Positions 34,864 to 43,328 of a stretch of 64,000 nucleotides of DNA are shown one piece after another. The notes beneath the pieces were generated by a model, which had not been told where the DNA came from, did no database searches, and worked only from the letters and a program-made list of their open reading frames with translations. The position numbers and the translations under genes were made by a program. The stretch comes from Streptomyces parvus. Its GTDB lineage: Bacteria; Actinomycetota; Actinomycetes; Streptomycetales; Streptomycetaceae. Where the stretch lies: assembly GCF_032121415.1 (NCBI RefSeq), contig NZ_CP135079.1:3348001-3412000 (forward strand), in the 5' to 3' direction. Every line of letters starts with the position of its first letter. Position 1 is the first letter of the stretch.

Positions 34864-36564
34864 ATGGCCTCCGCGCTCACCCCCCAGCAGCTGTCCGAGA
34901 CCCACCGGCCCACGCTCGACCGGGCCCTCGACGTGATCAGCACCCGCGCGTACTGGTCCCCGCACCCCGAGCACCCGAAGGCGTACGGCGAGGGCGGCGC
35001 CCCGGGCAGCCTCGGTGCGGCCGAGGGCAAGGCCGCCTTCGACGCGCTGCTGGGCACCCGGCTCGACCTGGGCCAGCCGGGCACCGACGGCTGGGCCGGC
35101 GGCGAGGTCTCGCCGTACGGTCCTGAGCTCGGCATCGAGTATCCGCACGTCGACCCGGACGTCCTGCTGCCGGCGATGAAGGCCGGCACGGCAGCCTGGC
35201 GGGCGGCGGGACCGGAGATCCGGGCCCTGGTCTGTCTGGAGATCCTGTCGCGGATCAGCGCCCGCACCCATGAGCTGGCCCACGCCGTGATGCACACGAG
35301 CGGCCAGGCCTTCATGATGGCGTTCCAGGCGGGCGGCCCGCACGCCCAGGACCGCGGTCTGGAGGCCGTGGCCTACGCCTACCGCGAGCAGGTCCGCACC
35401 CCCGAGAACGCCGACTGGTCGAAGCCGCAGGGCAAGCGCGATCCGCTGAAGCTGCACAAGTCGTTCATCACGTCCGGCCGCGGCGTCGCGCTGGTCATCG
35501 GCTGCAACACGTTCCCCACGTGGAACGGCTATCCCGGCCTCTTCGCCTCCCTCGCCACGGGCAACCCGGTGCTGGTCAAGCCGCACCCGCGCGCGGTGCT
35601 GCCGCTGGCGCTCACGGTGTCCATCGCCCGTGAGGTCCTGGGCGAGGCGGGCTTCGACCCGAATCTGGTGGCGCTGGCCGTCGAGCGGCCCGGTGAGGGC
35701 ATCGCCAAGGCCCTGGCGGTCCGCCCCGAGGTCCGGATCATCGACTACACCGGCTCGACCGCCTTCGGCGTCTGGCTGGAGGAGAACGCCCGCCAGGCCC
35801 AGGTCTACACGGAGAAGGCCGGCGTCAACACGATCGTCATCGACTCCACCGACGACTACCGGGGCATGCTGGCCAACCTGGCGTTCTCGCTCTCGCTGTA
35901 CAGCGGCCAGATGTGCACCACCCCGCAGAACCTGCTGATCCCCCGGGACGGCATCGCCACCGACGACGGCGTCAAGTCCTACGACGACGTCGTCGCCGAC
36001 CTCTCGGCCGCCGTCACCGGACTGCTCGGCGACGACGCCCGCGCGTCCGCCCTGCTCGGCGCGCTGGTCAACCCGGACGTCAGGGCCCGGCTGGAGGCCG
36101 CGGGCGGGCTGGGCGAGGTCGCCCTGCCCTCGCGGACGGTCGCCAACGCCGAATTCCCCGACGCGGCCGTCCGTACGCCGGTCGTCGTGAAGCTCGACGG
36201 CACCAAGCCCGACGACGGCGCGGCCTACTTCTCGGAGTGCTTCGGACCGGTGTCCTTCGCCGTCGCCGTCGAGTCGACGTCCGCCGCCCTGGACCTGCTC
36301 CGCCGCACGATCCGGGAGCAGGGCGCCATGACGGTCGGGGCGTACACCACCTCCCCCGAGGTGGAGCGCGCCGTCGAGGACGTCTGCCTGGACGAGTCGG
36401 CCCAGCTCTCGCTGAACCTGACCGGCGGGGTGTACGTCAACCAGACCGCCGCCTTCTCCGACTTCCACGGCTCCGGAGGCAACCCGGCGGCCAACGCGGC
36501 TCTGTGCGACGCGGCCTTCGTCGCCAACCGCTTCCGTGTGGTGGAGGTGCGCCGCCAGGCGTAG
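34864..36564 (+). CDS. paaN: Phenylacetic acid degradation protein PaaN
   Basis: A 566-aa aldehyde dehydrogenase-superfamily protein of the PaaN type. It carries the ALDH nucleotide region (VALVIGCNTFPTWNGYPGLFASLATGNPVLVKPHPRAVL), TGSTAFG and the catalytic Cys in YSGQMCTTPQN. In the aerobic hybrid pathway it is thought to act on the ring-opened oxepin-CoA product. No enoyl-CoA hydratase domain is fused, unlike E. coli PaaZ. ATG at 34864, ten bases after GAGGAG. It lies 3 kb from paaABCDE, with an unrelated operon between on the other strand. Confidence 0.92.
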   Translation: MASALTPQQLSETHRPTLDRALDVISTRAYWSPHPEHPKAYGEGGAPGSLGAAEGKAAFDALLGTRLDLGQPGTDGWAGGEVSPYGPELGIEYPHVDPDVLLPAMKAGTAAWRAAGPEIRALVCLEILSRISARTHELAHAVMHTSGQAFMMAFQAGGPHAQDRGLEAVAYAYREQVRTPENADWSKPQGKRDPLKLHKSFITSGRGVALVIGCNTFPTWNGYPGLFASLATGNPVLVKPHPRAVLPLALTVSIAREVLGEAGFDPNLVALAVERPGEGIAKALAVRPEVRIIDYTGSTAFGVWLEENARQAQVYTEKAGVNTIVIDSTDDYRGMLANLAFSLSLYSGQMCTTPQNLLIPRDGIATDDGVKSYDDVVADLSAAVTGLLGDDARASALLGALVNPDVRARLEAAGGLGEVALPSRTVANAEFPDAAVRTPVVVKLDGTKPDDGAAYFSECFGPVSFAVAVESTSAALDLLRRTIREQGAMTVGAYTTSPEVERAVEDVCLDESAQLSLNLTGGVYVNQTAAFSDFHGSGGNPAANAALCDAAFVANRFRVVEVRRQA

Positions 36565-36567
36565 CCG

Positions 36568-37251
36568 CTACCGGCGGGGGTCCGGGACGTCGGCGTAACG
36601 CTGGATCCACGCGTGCATCGCGATGGCCGCGGCGGCTCCGGCGTTGATGGACCGGGTCGAGCCGAACTGCGCGATCGAGCACACCGTCGTGGCGTGCTCG
36701 CGCGCCTCCTCGGTGAGGCCCGGCCCCTCCTGCCCGAACAGCAGGACGCAGCGGCGCGGCAGCTCGGTGCGCTCCAGCGGTACGGCGCCGGGGAGGTTGT
36801 CGATCCCGATGATCGGCAGCCCCTCGGCCGCCGCCCAGGCGGTCAGGTCCGCCGTGTCGGGGTGGTGGCGCACATGCTGGTAGCGGTCGGTGACCATGGC
36901 GCCGCGCCGGTTCCAGCGCCGCCGGCCCACGATGTGGATCTCCTTGGCCAGGAAGGCGTTGGCGGTCCGGACCACCGAGCCGATGTTGAAGTCGTGGGTC
37001 CAGTTCTCCACGGCCACGTGGAAGTCGTGCCGCCGCAGGTCGAGATCGGCGACGATCGCCTCCCGCGTCCAGTAGCGGTACGCGTCACCGACGTTGCGCC
37101 GGTCGCCCCGGGCCAGCAGCTCGGGGTCGTACCGCTCGTCATCGGGCCAGGGCAGCGGGTGCGGCCCGACACCGATCGGCTGGCCGTAGCCGTCGTCGTA
37201 CTGGAGGGGTTCCGCCGGGGGTTCTTGGGTGCTGCCGGTCTCACTGCTCAC
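36568..37251 (-). CDS. TrmH/SpoU-family RNA 2'-O-methyltransferase
   Basis: A 227-aa SPOUT methyltransferase. The knot motifs are NIGSVVRTANAF (motif 1), VLLFGQEGPGL (motif 2) and STRSINAGAAAAIAMHAW (motif 3), and the AdoMet pocket looks complete. The N-terminal 60 residues are an extension. The RNA target is unknown. GTG start at 37251 overlaps the stop of the HTTM gene by 4 bp; third gene of a three-gene coupled operon. Confidence 0.92.
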   Translation of the reverse strand: MSSETGSTQEPPAEPLQYDDGYGQPIGVGPHPLPWPDDERYDPELLARGDRRNVGDAYRYWTREAIVADLDLRRHDFHVAVENWTHDFNIGSVVRTANAFLAKEIHIVGRRRWNRRGAMVTDRYQHVRHHPDTADLTAWAAAEGLPIIGIDNLPGAVPLERTELPRRCVLLFGQEGPGLTEEAREHATTVCSIAQFGSTRSINAGAAAAIAMHAWIQRYADVPDPRR

Positions 37252-38621
37252 CCGACGAGCGTATGGCCCCCGCCGCCGCCCTGGAGCCGGGGCTCGTCCC
37301 TACCGCCGTGGCCGCCCTGCGCCGGGCCGTCCGCCGGACGTCCGTCCGCGTGGGTGGGCGTCCCGGGCTTCCCCGGCGTACGGGACAGGCCGGGCAGCCG
37401 GGAGAGCAGTCGCCGCCTGCCGGTCGTGGCCCGGGTGCCCAGCCACACGAGGAAGGCCGTCGGCAGGAACACCGCGTCGGCCGCGATCATCGCCATGGAG
37501 AAGAAGGGCAGCCCGAGAAGCAGGGCGATCCCCGCGTGCTCGCAGATCATGACGACCAGCAGGACGTTCTTGACCCGCCGGTTGAACAGCGTGAACGGGA
37601 AGGCGACCTGGACGATGACCGTGCCGTACGTCAGCACCATCACCATCAGCCCACTGGCCCCCAGGATGTCCGACAGGGCGGGCCACGGGGTGAAGTAGTC
37701 GAGGTTGAGCGGGTAGTAGAGCGCGGTGCCGTCCTGCCAGCGCGAGCCCTGGATCTTGTACCAGCCGGCCGTCGCGTAGATCAGACAGACCTCGGCCATG
37801 ATCACGGCGAGCGTGGCGTTGTGCGTGAGATTGGCCAGCACATCGAGCAGGGTGCGGGGCTCACTCCGGGGCGCCCAGCGGTTCACGGCCCACCAGGCGG
37901 CGGCGGAGAGCCAGAGGATCCACAGCAGCGTCGGCAGCCACCAGGTGCCGCCGAGTCCGCCCATCAGGGTGGCCGTCGCGAGGACGGGGCCGAGGAGCAC
38001 CCAGAGCACCGGGCCCACGATGTCCCGGAGGGGCGGAAGGCCCTCAGCGGCACGCTGCGCGTTGCGCGCCGCACGCCGGGCGTCCAGCGACCAGACCTGG
38101 GCGCAGCGCGTCAGCACCAGGTAGATCGCCATGAGGTGGACGACGTTGTCGCCGCCGTCTCCCATGAAGATGCTGCGGTTCTGCACCGAGAGCACGCCGA
38201 CCATGAAGAGGACGGACACGGTCCGGGTCCGCCAGCCGACCATCAGCGCCGCCGCGGCCAGCAGGGTGAGGACGTACACCGCCTCGAACCAGACGGTGCT
38301 GTCGGTCCACATCAGGACGGAGAAGGCCTCGTTGCCGTCGGTGAGCTGGCGGGCCAGGTCCCAGTGCCACGGGCTGTCCGGACCGTACAGCTCATGGCGG
38401 TGCGGCAGCTCGCGCAGCAGGAAGAAGAGGTAGGTGGCGGCGAAACCGATCCGGACGACGGCGCTCTGGTACGGGCCGAGGGCCGCGGCGGTGACACGCT
38501 GGAGGCCACGGGCCAGACCACCACCGGGTCCACCGGCACCATGTGGCCGGGGCCCGGTCGACCGCGGGCCGGTCGGCTGCGGAGCCGGGTTCCGCGGGGT
38601 CTGGGGCGAGGGGATGGTCAC
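37248..38621 (-). CDS. HTTM-domain membrane protein (vitamin K-dependent carboxylase-like)
   Basis: A 457-aa protein with about nine hydrophobic segments and the HTTM signature found in gamma-glutamyl carboxylase-like proteins (VRIGFAATYLFFLLRELPHR; FMGDGGDNVVHLMAIYLVLTRC; ATAGWYKIQGSRWQDGTALYYPLNLDYF). The C-terminal tail is Gly/Arg-rich and cytoplasmic by charge. A lysine in the position of the carboxylase base is not evident to me, so catalysis is unproven. GTG start overlapping the DUF5819 stop (GTGA); second gene of the operon. Confidence 0.88.
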   Translation of the reverse strand: MTIPSPQTPRNPAPQPTGPRSTGPRPHGAGGPGGGLARGLQRVTAAALGPYQSAVVRIGFAATYLFFLLRELPHRHELYGPDSPWHWDLARQLTDGNEAFSVLMWTDSTVWFEAVYVLTLLAAAALMVGWRTRTVSVLFMVGVLSVQNRSIFMGDGGDNVVHLMAIYLVLTRCAQVWSLDARRAARNAQRAAEGLPPLRDIVGPVLWVLLGPVLATATLMGGLGGTWWLPTLLWILWLSAAAWWAVNRWAPRSEPRTLLDVLANLTHNATLAVIMAEVCLIYATAGWYKIQGSRWQDGTALYYPLNLDYFTPWPALSDILGASGLMVMVLTYGTVIVQVAFPFTLFNRRVKNVLLVVMICEHAGIALLLGLPFFSMAMIAADAVFLPTAFLVWLGTRATTGRRRLLSRLPGLSRTPGKPGTPTHADGRPADGPAQGGHGGRDEPRLQGGGGGHTLVG

Positions 38622-39460
38622 TGGTTCGCCTCCGCACGGGCCGCGTCCCGGCCCTGTTCCGCCGCATGCTCGGGAAGATCGTCGGGGGTCACGGTCCACC
38701 AGGGGAGTACACGGTGGACGGGCCGGGTGCTGATCTTCTCGGTGCTCCACGGGGGCGGGGCGATGGAGCTGGTGGCGGAGCGGAGCTGGATGCGTTCGAT
38801 CGTGCCGCCGTAGTCGTGCTCGCTCAGCCGCAGCATCGCGATGCGCCGCACGTAGCGTTCGGAGAGATCCCCGCGCAGGCCGTTGGGGCGGTTCTGGCTG
38901 TCGTGGGAATTGACGTAGAAGTCCCAGCCCCGGCGGAGCTCGTTCTGGTCGACATGGCTGGGGAAGAGGTTGCCGCGTATCCCCTTGCCGTCCTCGTGGG
39001 TCAGGTTCATCCACCGGGTGGTGCGGCGGCCGTCGGCGCCGACCACTTCGGCCCGCACATGGACGGCGACGTTCTGCTGGAGCGGGTTGGGCGCGAAGAG
39101 CTTCCAGTTCTGCTCGAACTCCGGGTAGATCCAGCGGTCGATGGTCTTCCCGTGCTCCTTGGTCAGCGTGTTGGACGGGGCGACGTGCAGGAACACCATG
39201 GCCACCTGTGTGCAGGCGAGCAGCCCGATCAGGGACAGCGCGAGGGCCGCGACCACCTGGTACGGAGTCGAGAACCCGGCTATGCCCCGGCCGGTGACCG
39301 AGGGGTCCGGCACCGGCGACGAGGGCATCGGGGGCGTGGTGACCGCGTGGTCCGGTGGTAGGGCATCGGGGGTGTCACGCGCTTCCGCCGGACGGTTCGA
39401 CACCTGCGGCCAGGCGTCCTTCCCCCCGCCCGCAGAGCTCCTGTCGTGGTCCGAATCCAT
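38618..39460 (-). CDS. DUF5819 membrane-anchored protein
   Basis: A 280-aa protein. A hydrophilic N-terminus (1-60) leads to one membrane helix (YQVVAALALSLIGLLACTQVAMVFLHVAP), then a soluble external domain with YPEFEQNWKLFAPNPLQQN and RWMNLTHEDGKG, typical of DUF5819. These proteins regularly precede HTTM genes in Streptomyces. The start is uncertain: ATG 39460 is used; GTGs at 39484 and 39487 are in frame. Function unknown; an operon partner or substrate-binding subunit of the HTTM protein is a fair guess. Confidence 0.8.
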   Translation of the reverse strand: MDSDHDRSSAGGGKDAWPQVSNRPAEARDTPDALPPDHAVTTPPMPSSPVPDPSVTGRGIAGFSTPYQVVAALALSLIGLLACTQVAMVFLHVAPSNTLTKEHGKTIDRWIYPEFEQNWKLFAPNPLQQNVAVHVRAEVVGADGRRTTRWMNLTHEDGKGIRGNLFPSHVDQNELRRGWDFYVNSHDSQNRPNGLRGDLSERYVRRIAMLRLSEHDYGGTIERIQLRSATSSIAPPPWSTEKISTRPVHRVLPWWTVTPDDLPEHAAEQGRDAARAEANQ

Positions 39461-39491
39461 CCCGCCCCGCTCACCGTCGATCACCACTCAG

Positions 39492-39500
39492 TTATCCACA
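39492..39500 (+). promoter_or_regulatory. DnaA box before paaA
   Basis: TTATCCACA, 3 bp before the -35 element of the probable paaA promoter and between the divergent DUF5819 and paaA genes. Confidence 0.55.
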
Positions 39501-39503
39501 GGG

Positions 39504-39562
39504 TTGACACCCTACGGGCCTCCGACTCACCATTGAAGTCAAGGAACCGAACGATCGGTCGG
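39504..39562 (+). promoter_or_regulatory. paaA promoter and TetR-type operator
   Basis: A -35 TTGACA (39504-39509) and a -10-like CACCAT (39528-39533) with an 18-bp spacer are followed by AACCGAACGATCGGTCGG (39545-39562), the exact reverse complement of the 18-bp site before paaN. The operator would overlap the start of transcription and block elongation or open-complex formation. Confidence 0.7.
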
Positions 39563-39575
39563 TAGGGAGCCCGGG

Positions 39576-40685
39576 ATGGCGGCAGTGACTGCGCACCAGA
39601 CGACGCAGAAGACGCTCGGCACGGCGAATGCGGCGGGCGGCGCGGGTTCGACGGCTGCGGCGGGTGAGATGGACGCGGCGGCCGCGGACCACCTCGCGGC
39701 CTTCGACGCGGCCGTGGCGGCGGACGAGCGGATCGAGCCGCGCGACTGGATGCCGGACGCCTACCGGGCGACGCTGATCCGCCAGATGGCCCAGCACGCC
39801 CACTCGGAGATCATCGGCATGCAGCCCGAGGCCAACTGGATCACCCGGGCGCCCTCGCTGCGCCGCAAGGCGATCCTCATGGCCAAGGTGCAGGACGAGG
39901 CGGGCCACGGCCTGTACCTCTACAGCGCTGCCGAGACCCTGGGCACCAGCCGCGAGGAGCTGCTCGACAAGCTCCACGCGGGCCGCCAGCGCTATTCGTC
40001 GATCTTCAACTACCCCACGCTGACCTGGGCCGACGTCGGCGCGATCGGCTGGCTGGTGGACGGCGCGGCGATCACCAACCAGGTGCCGCTCTGTCGCTGC
40101 TCCTACGGCCCCTACGCCCGCGCGATGGTCCGCATCTGCAAGGAGGAGTCCTTCCACCAGCGCCAGGGGTACGAGCTGCTGCTCGCCCTCAGCCGTGGCA
40201 CCGAGGCCCAGCACGCCATGGCCCAGGACGCGGTGAACCGCTGGTGGTGGCCCTCCTTGATGATGTTCGGCCCGCCGGACGACGCCTCGTCGCACTCCGA
40301 GCAGTCCATGGCCTGGAAGATCAAGCGGCACTCCAACGACGAGCTGCGCCGGCGCTTCGTCGACATCTGCGTGCCCCAGGCCGAAGCGCTGGGCCTGGAT
40401 CTCCCGGACCCCGACATCCGGTGGAACGAGGAGCTGGGCAGCCACGACTTCGGCGCGATCGACTGGTCGGAGTTCCAGGAGGTCCTCAAGGGCAACGGCC
40501 CCTGCAACGAACAGCGGATCACCCAGCGGCGCAGGGCCCACGAGGAGGGCGCCTGGGTCCGGGACGCGGCAGCCGCGTACGCCGCCAAGCACACCCCGGC
40601 ACAGGCATCGCCCCGGACACCGGCATCGGCATCGGCATCGGCACAGACCAGCGCGTCCGCGCAGCATGTGGAGGAGACGGCATGA
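39576..40685 (+). CDS. paaA: 1,2-Phenylacetyl-CoA epoxidase, catalytic subunit PaaA
   Basis: A 369-aa di-iron oxygenase subunit that epoxidises the ring of phenylacetyl-CoA. The iron-binding helices are visible as [13 protein letters not shown] and [12 protein letters not shown] (EXXH motifs). The core (about 45-345) is of normal length; the N-terminal Ala/Thr-rich part and the C-terminal [16 protein letters not shown] tail are extra. The tail contains a (CGGCAT)n microsatellite at 40621. ATG at 39576; first gene of paaABCDE, coupled to paaB by ATGA. Confidence 0.95.
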   Translation: MAAVTAHQTTQKTLGTANAAGGAGSTAAAGEMDAAAADHLAAFDAAVAADERIEPRDWMPDAYRATLIRQMAQHAHSEIIGMQPEANWITRAPSLRRKAILMAKVQDEAGHGLYLYSAAETLGTSREELLDKLHAGRQRYSSIFNYPTLTWADVGAIGWLVDGAAITNQVPLCRCSYGPYARAMVRICKEESFHQRQGYELLLALSRGTEAQHAMAQDAVNRWWWPSLMMFGPPDDASSHSEQSMAWKIKRHSNDELRRRFVDICVPQAEALGLDLPDPDIRWNEELGSHDFGAIDWSEFQEVLKGNGPCNEQRITQRRRAHEEGAWVRDAAAAYAAKHTPAQASPRTPASASASAQTSASAQHVEETA

Positions 40686-40972
40686 GCAGCTCGACCGACT
40701 GGCCTCTGTGGGAGGTGTTCGTGCGTTCCCGGCGCGGACTGTCCCACACCCACGCGGGCAGCCTGCACGCGCCGGACGCCGAGATGGCCCTGCGCAACGC
40801 CCGCGACCTCTACACCCGCCGCTCGGAGGGCGTCTCGATCTGGGTGGTCCCGTCCACCGCGATCACCGCCTCCTCCCCCGACGAGAAGGACTCCTTCTTC
40901 GAGCCGGCCGGCGACAAGCCCTACCGCCACCCGACGTTCTACGAGATCCCGGACGGGGTGAAGCACCTGTGA
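40682..40972 (+). CDS. paaB: 1,2-Phenylacetyl-CoA epoxidase subunit PaaB
   Basis: A 96-aa subunit, the family's normal size, with [26 protein letters not shown] and [20 protein letters not shown]. PaaB bridges the PaaAC heterodimers in the complex. Its ATG overlaps the paaA stop, and its stop overlaps the paaC GTG, each by 4 bp. Confidence 0.95.
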   Translation: MSSSTDWPLWEVFVRSRRGLSHTHAGSLHAPDAEMALRNARDLYTRRSEGVSIWVVPSTAITASSPDEKDSFFEPAGDKPYRHPTFYEIPDGVKHL

Positions 40973-41685
40973 ACGCCGCACTCGCCCTCGGCGACGACGC
41001 GCTGGTGCTCTCGCACCGGCTGGGGGAGTGGGCCGGACACGCCCCCGTCCTGGAGGAGGAGGTGGCGCTCGCCAACATCGCCCTGGACCTGCTGGGGCAG
41101 GCACGGGTGCTGCTCTCGCTCGTCGGCGACGAGGACGAGCTGGCCTACCTCCGCGAGGAGCGCGCCTTCCGCAACCTCCAGCTGGTCGAGCAGCCGAACG
41201 GGGACTTCGCCCACACCATCGCCCGGCAGCTCTACTTCTCGGTGTATCAGCACCTGCTGTACGAGCGACTGGCGGCCGGGGACGGCGAGTTCGCCGGCCT
41301 GGCGGCCAAGGCCGTGAAGGAGGTGGCCTACCACCGCGACCACGCCGAGCAGTGGGTTCTGCGGCTCGGGGACGGCACCGAGGAGAGCCACGGCCGGATG
41401 CAGAGCGGCCTGGACGCGCTGTGGCGGTTCACCGGTGAGATGTTCCAGCCGGTCGAAGGGCTGGATTCCCCGGAATCCGGTGTCGACTGGCAGGCGCTGC
41501 AGAGCGGTTGGCTCGCCGCCGTCACCGACGTCGTCGAGCGCGCCACTCTGACCCTCCCCGCGGGCCCGCGGTCCGGAGGCTGGGCGGCGGGCGCGGGCCG
41601 GCAGGGCCTGCACACCGAGCCGTTCGGCCGCATGATCGCCGAGATGCAGCACCTGCACCGCAGTCACCCGGAGGCGTCATGGTGA
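40969..41685 (+). CDS. paaC: 1,2-Phenylacetyl-CoA epoxidase structural subunit PaaC
   Basis: A 238-aa ferritin-like subunit (LANIALDLLGQARVLL; YHRDHAEQWVLRLGDGT; HTEPFGRMIAEMQHLHRSHP). PaaC pairs with PaaA but lacks a full di-iron centre in the family. GTG start overlapping the paaB stop. The 3' end overlaps paaD by 7 bp. Confidence 0.94.
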   Translation: MNAALALGDDALVLSHRLGEWAGHAPVLEEEVALANIALDLLGQARVLLSLVGDEDELAYLREERAFRNLQLVEQPNGDFAHTIARQLYFSVYQHLLYERLAAGDGEFAGLAAKAVKEVAYHRDHAEQWVLRLGDGTEESHGRMQSGLDALWRFTGEMFQPVEGLDSPESGVDWQALQSGWLAAVTDVVERATLTLPAGPRSGGWAAGAGRQGLHTEPFGRMIAEMQHLHRSHPEASW

Positions 41686-42176
41686 CCGACACGCTGTTGG
41701 AGGCGGAGCTGCGCGAGCTGGCCGGCTCCGTGCCCGACCCCGAGCTCCCGGTGCTGACCCTGGCGGAGCTGGGCGTCCTGCGGGATGTCCAGGTGGAGGG
41801 CCCGGGCCGGGTGACCGTGCGGCTCACTCCGACGTACACCGGATGCCCAGCGATCGAGGCGATGTCCGCCGACATCGAGCGCGTCCTGCACGACCACGGC
41901 GTGCCGGAGGTCTCCGTGGTCACGGTCCTGGCACCGGCCTGGTCGACGGACGACATCAGCGCCGAAGGGCGCCGCAAGCTCGCGGAGTTCGGCATAGCGC
42001 CACCGCGCGCCCACAGCACCGACGGCGGCCCCGTGCCGCTGACGCTCTCCGTGCGCTGCCCGCACTGCGGCTCCACGGACACGGAGCTGCTCAGCCGGTT
42101 CTCCTCCACGGCGTGCAAGGCCCTGCGCCGCTGCGTCGCCTGCCGTGAACCGTTCGACCATTTCAAGGAGTTGTAG
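41679..42176 (+). CDS. paaD: Phenylacetate epoxidase maturation protein PaaD (DUF59/MIP18-like)
   Basis: A 165-aa protein. The MIP18/DUF59 domain (1-105) has PDPELPVLTLAELG and TYTGCPAIEAM with the conserved Cys; a C-terminal zinc-ribbon carries CPHCGSTDTELLSRFSSTACKALRRCVAC. PaaD is thought to help iron-sulfur assembly in PaaE. ATG at 41679, four bases after GGAGG; GTG at 41682 is possible. Confidence 0.93.
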   Translation: MVTDTLLEAELRELAGSVPDPELPVLTLAELGVLRDVQVEGPGRVTVRLTPTYTGCPAIEAMSADIERVLHDHGVPEVSVVTVLAPAWSTDDISAEGRRKLAEFGIAPPRAHSTDGGPVPLTLSVRCPHCGSTDTELLSRFSSTACKALRRCVACREPFDHFKEL

Positions 42177-43235
42177 ATGTTCCATCCGCTCCGGGTCAGC
42201 GCGATCGAACGGATCACGGACGACGCGGTGGCCGTGACCCTCGCGGTGCCGGCCGAGCTGCGCGAGACCTTCCGCCACACCCCCGGCCAGCATCTGAACG
42301 TGCGCTACACCGTGGACGGCCAGGAGGTCCGCCGTTCCTACTCGATCTGCGCACCGGCCACCGAACAGCCCGGCGAACCGGTGCTGCGGGTGGGCATCCG
42401 CATGGTCGAGGGCGGGGCGTTCTCCACGTACGCCCTGAAGGAACTGGCCGTCGGGGACCAGGTGGAGGCCATGCCTCCGATGGGCCGCTTCGTCCTGAAG
42501 CCGCGCCCGGGCCGGTTCGCGGCGGTGGTCGGCGGCAGCGGCATCACTCCGGTGCTGTCGATGGCGGCCACCCTGCTGGACCGGGAGCCCACGGCCCGGT
42601 TCTGTCTGATCCGCAGCGACCGCACGGCGGCCTCGACGATGTTCCTCGACGAGGTGGCCGACCTCAAGGACCGCTATCCGGACCGCTTCCAACTGGTCAC
42701 CGCGCTCTCCCGGGAGGAGCAGTCGGCCGGGCTCCCCTCCGGGCGGCTGGACACCGAACGGCTCACCGGCCTGCTGCCCGCCGTACTGCCGGTCGCGGAG
42801 GTGGACGGCTGGTTCCTGTGCGGACCGCTCGGCCTCGTCCGGGGTACGGAGAAGGCACTGAAGGCGCTCGGCGTCGACCGTTCCCGGGTCCACCAGGAGA
42901 TCTTCCACGTCGACGAGGGCCCCGCCGATGTGACGGTGGCCAAGGTCGCCGCCCCGTCCGACTCGGTGCTGACGGCCACCCTCCACGGCCGCTCGGGCAG
43001 TTGGCCCGTGGAGAACGCGGAACCCCTGCTGGAGACGGTGCTGCGGGGCCGCTCGGACGCTCCGTACGCGTGCAAGGGCGGGGTCTGCGGGACCTGCCGG
43101 GCGTTCCTCGTATCGGGCGAGGTCCGGATGGACCGCAACTTCGCCCTGGAACCGGAGGAGACGGAGGCGGGCTTCGTGCTGGCCTGCCAGTCTCATCCGC
43201 TCACCCCGGAGGTGGAGCTGGACTTCGACCGCTGA
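42177..43235 (+). CDS. paaE: Phenylacetyl-CoA epoxidase reductase PaaE
   Basis: A 352-aa electron-transfer protein: FAD domain (RRSYSICAP), NADPH domain (VVGGSGITPVLSMAATLL; FLCGPLGLV) and C-terminal plant-type [2Fe-2S] domain with CKGGVCGTCRAF and a fourth Cys in VLACQSHP. It passes electrons from NADPH to PaaA. The ATG directly follows the paaD TAG. Last intact gene of the operon. Confidence 0.95.
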   Translation: MFHPLRVSAIERITDDAVAVTLAVPAELRETFRHTPGQHLNVRYTVDGQEVRRSYSICAPATEQPGEPVLRVGIRMVEGGAFSTYALKELAVGDQVEAMPPMGRFVLKPRPGRFAAVVGGSGITPVLSMAATLLDREPTARFCLIRSDRTAASTMFLDEVADLKDRYPDRFQLVTALSREEQSAGLPSGRLDTERLTGLLPAVLPVAEVDGWFLCGPLGLVRGTEKALKALGVDRSRVHQEIFHVDEGPADVTVAKVAAPSDSVLTATLHGRSGSWPVENAEPLLETVLRGRSDAPYACKGGVCGTCRAFLVSGEVRMDRNFALEPEETEAGFVLACQSHPLTPEVELDFDR

Positions 43236-43328
43236 GGCCCAGCGGGCCGCCGCGCTGTTCCCTTCGCCGAGAACCTGTTCCATCTTGACGACCCGTCAGC
43301 TAGTTCAGGTCAACGGGAGGCTGGGACA

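Noticed and set aside
34741..36468. Long minus-strand extension of the TetR frame across paaN
   Set aside because: The TetR domain begins at 34740 and the extension is antisense to paaN.
40621..40638. CGGCAT hexamer repeat in paaA considered as a regulatory repeat
   Set aside because: It is in frame, encodes an Ala/Ser tail and is best seen as a coding microsatellite.
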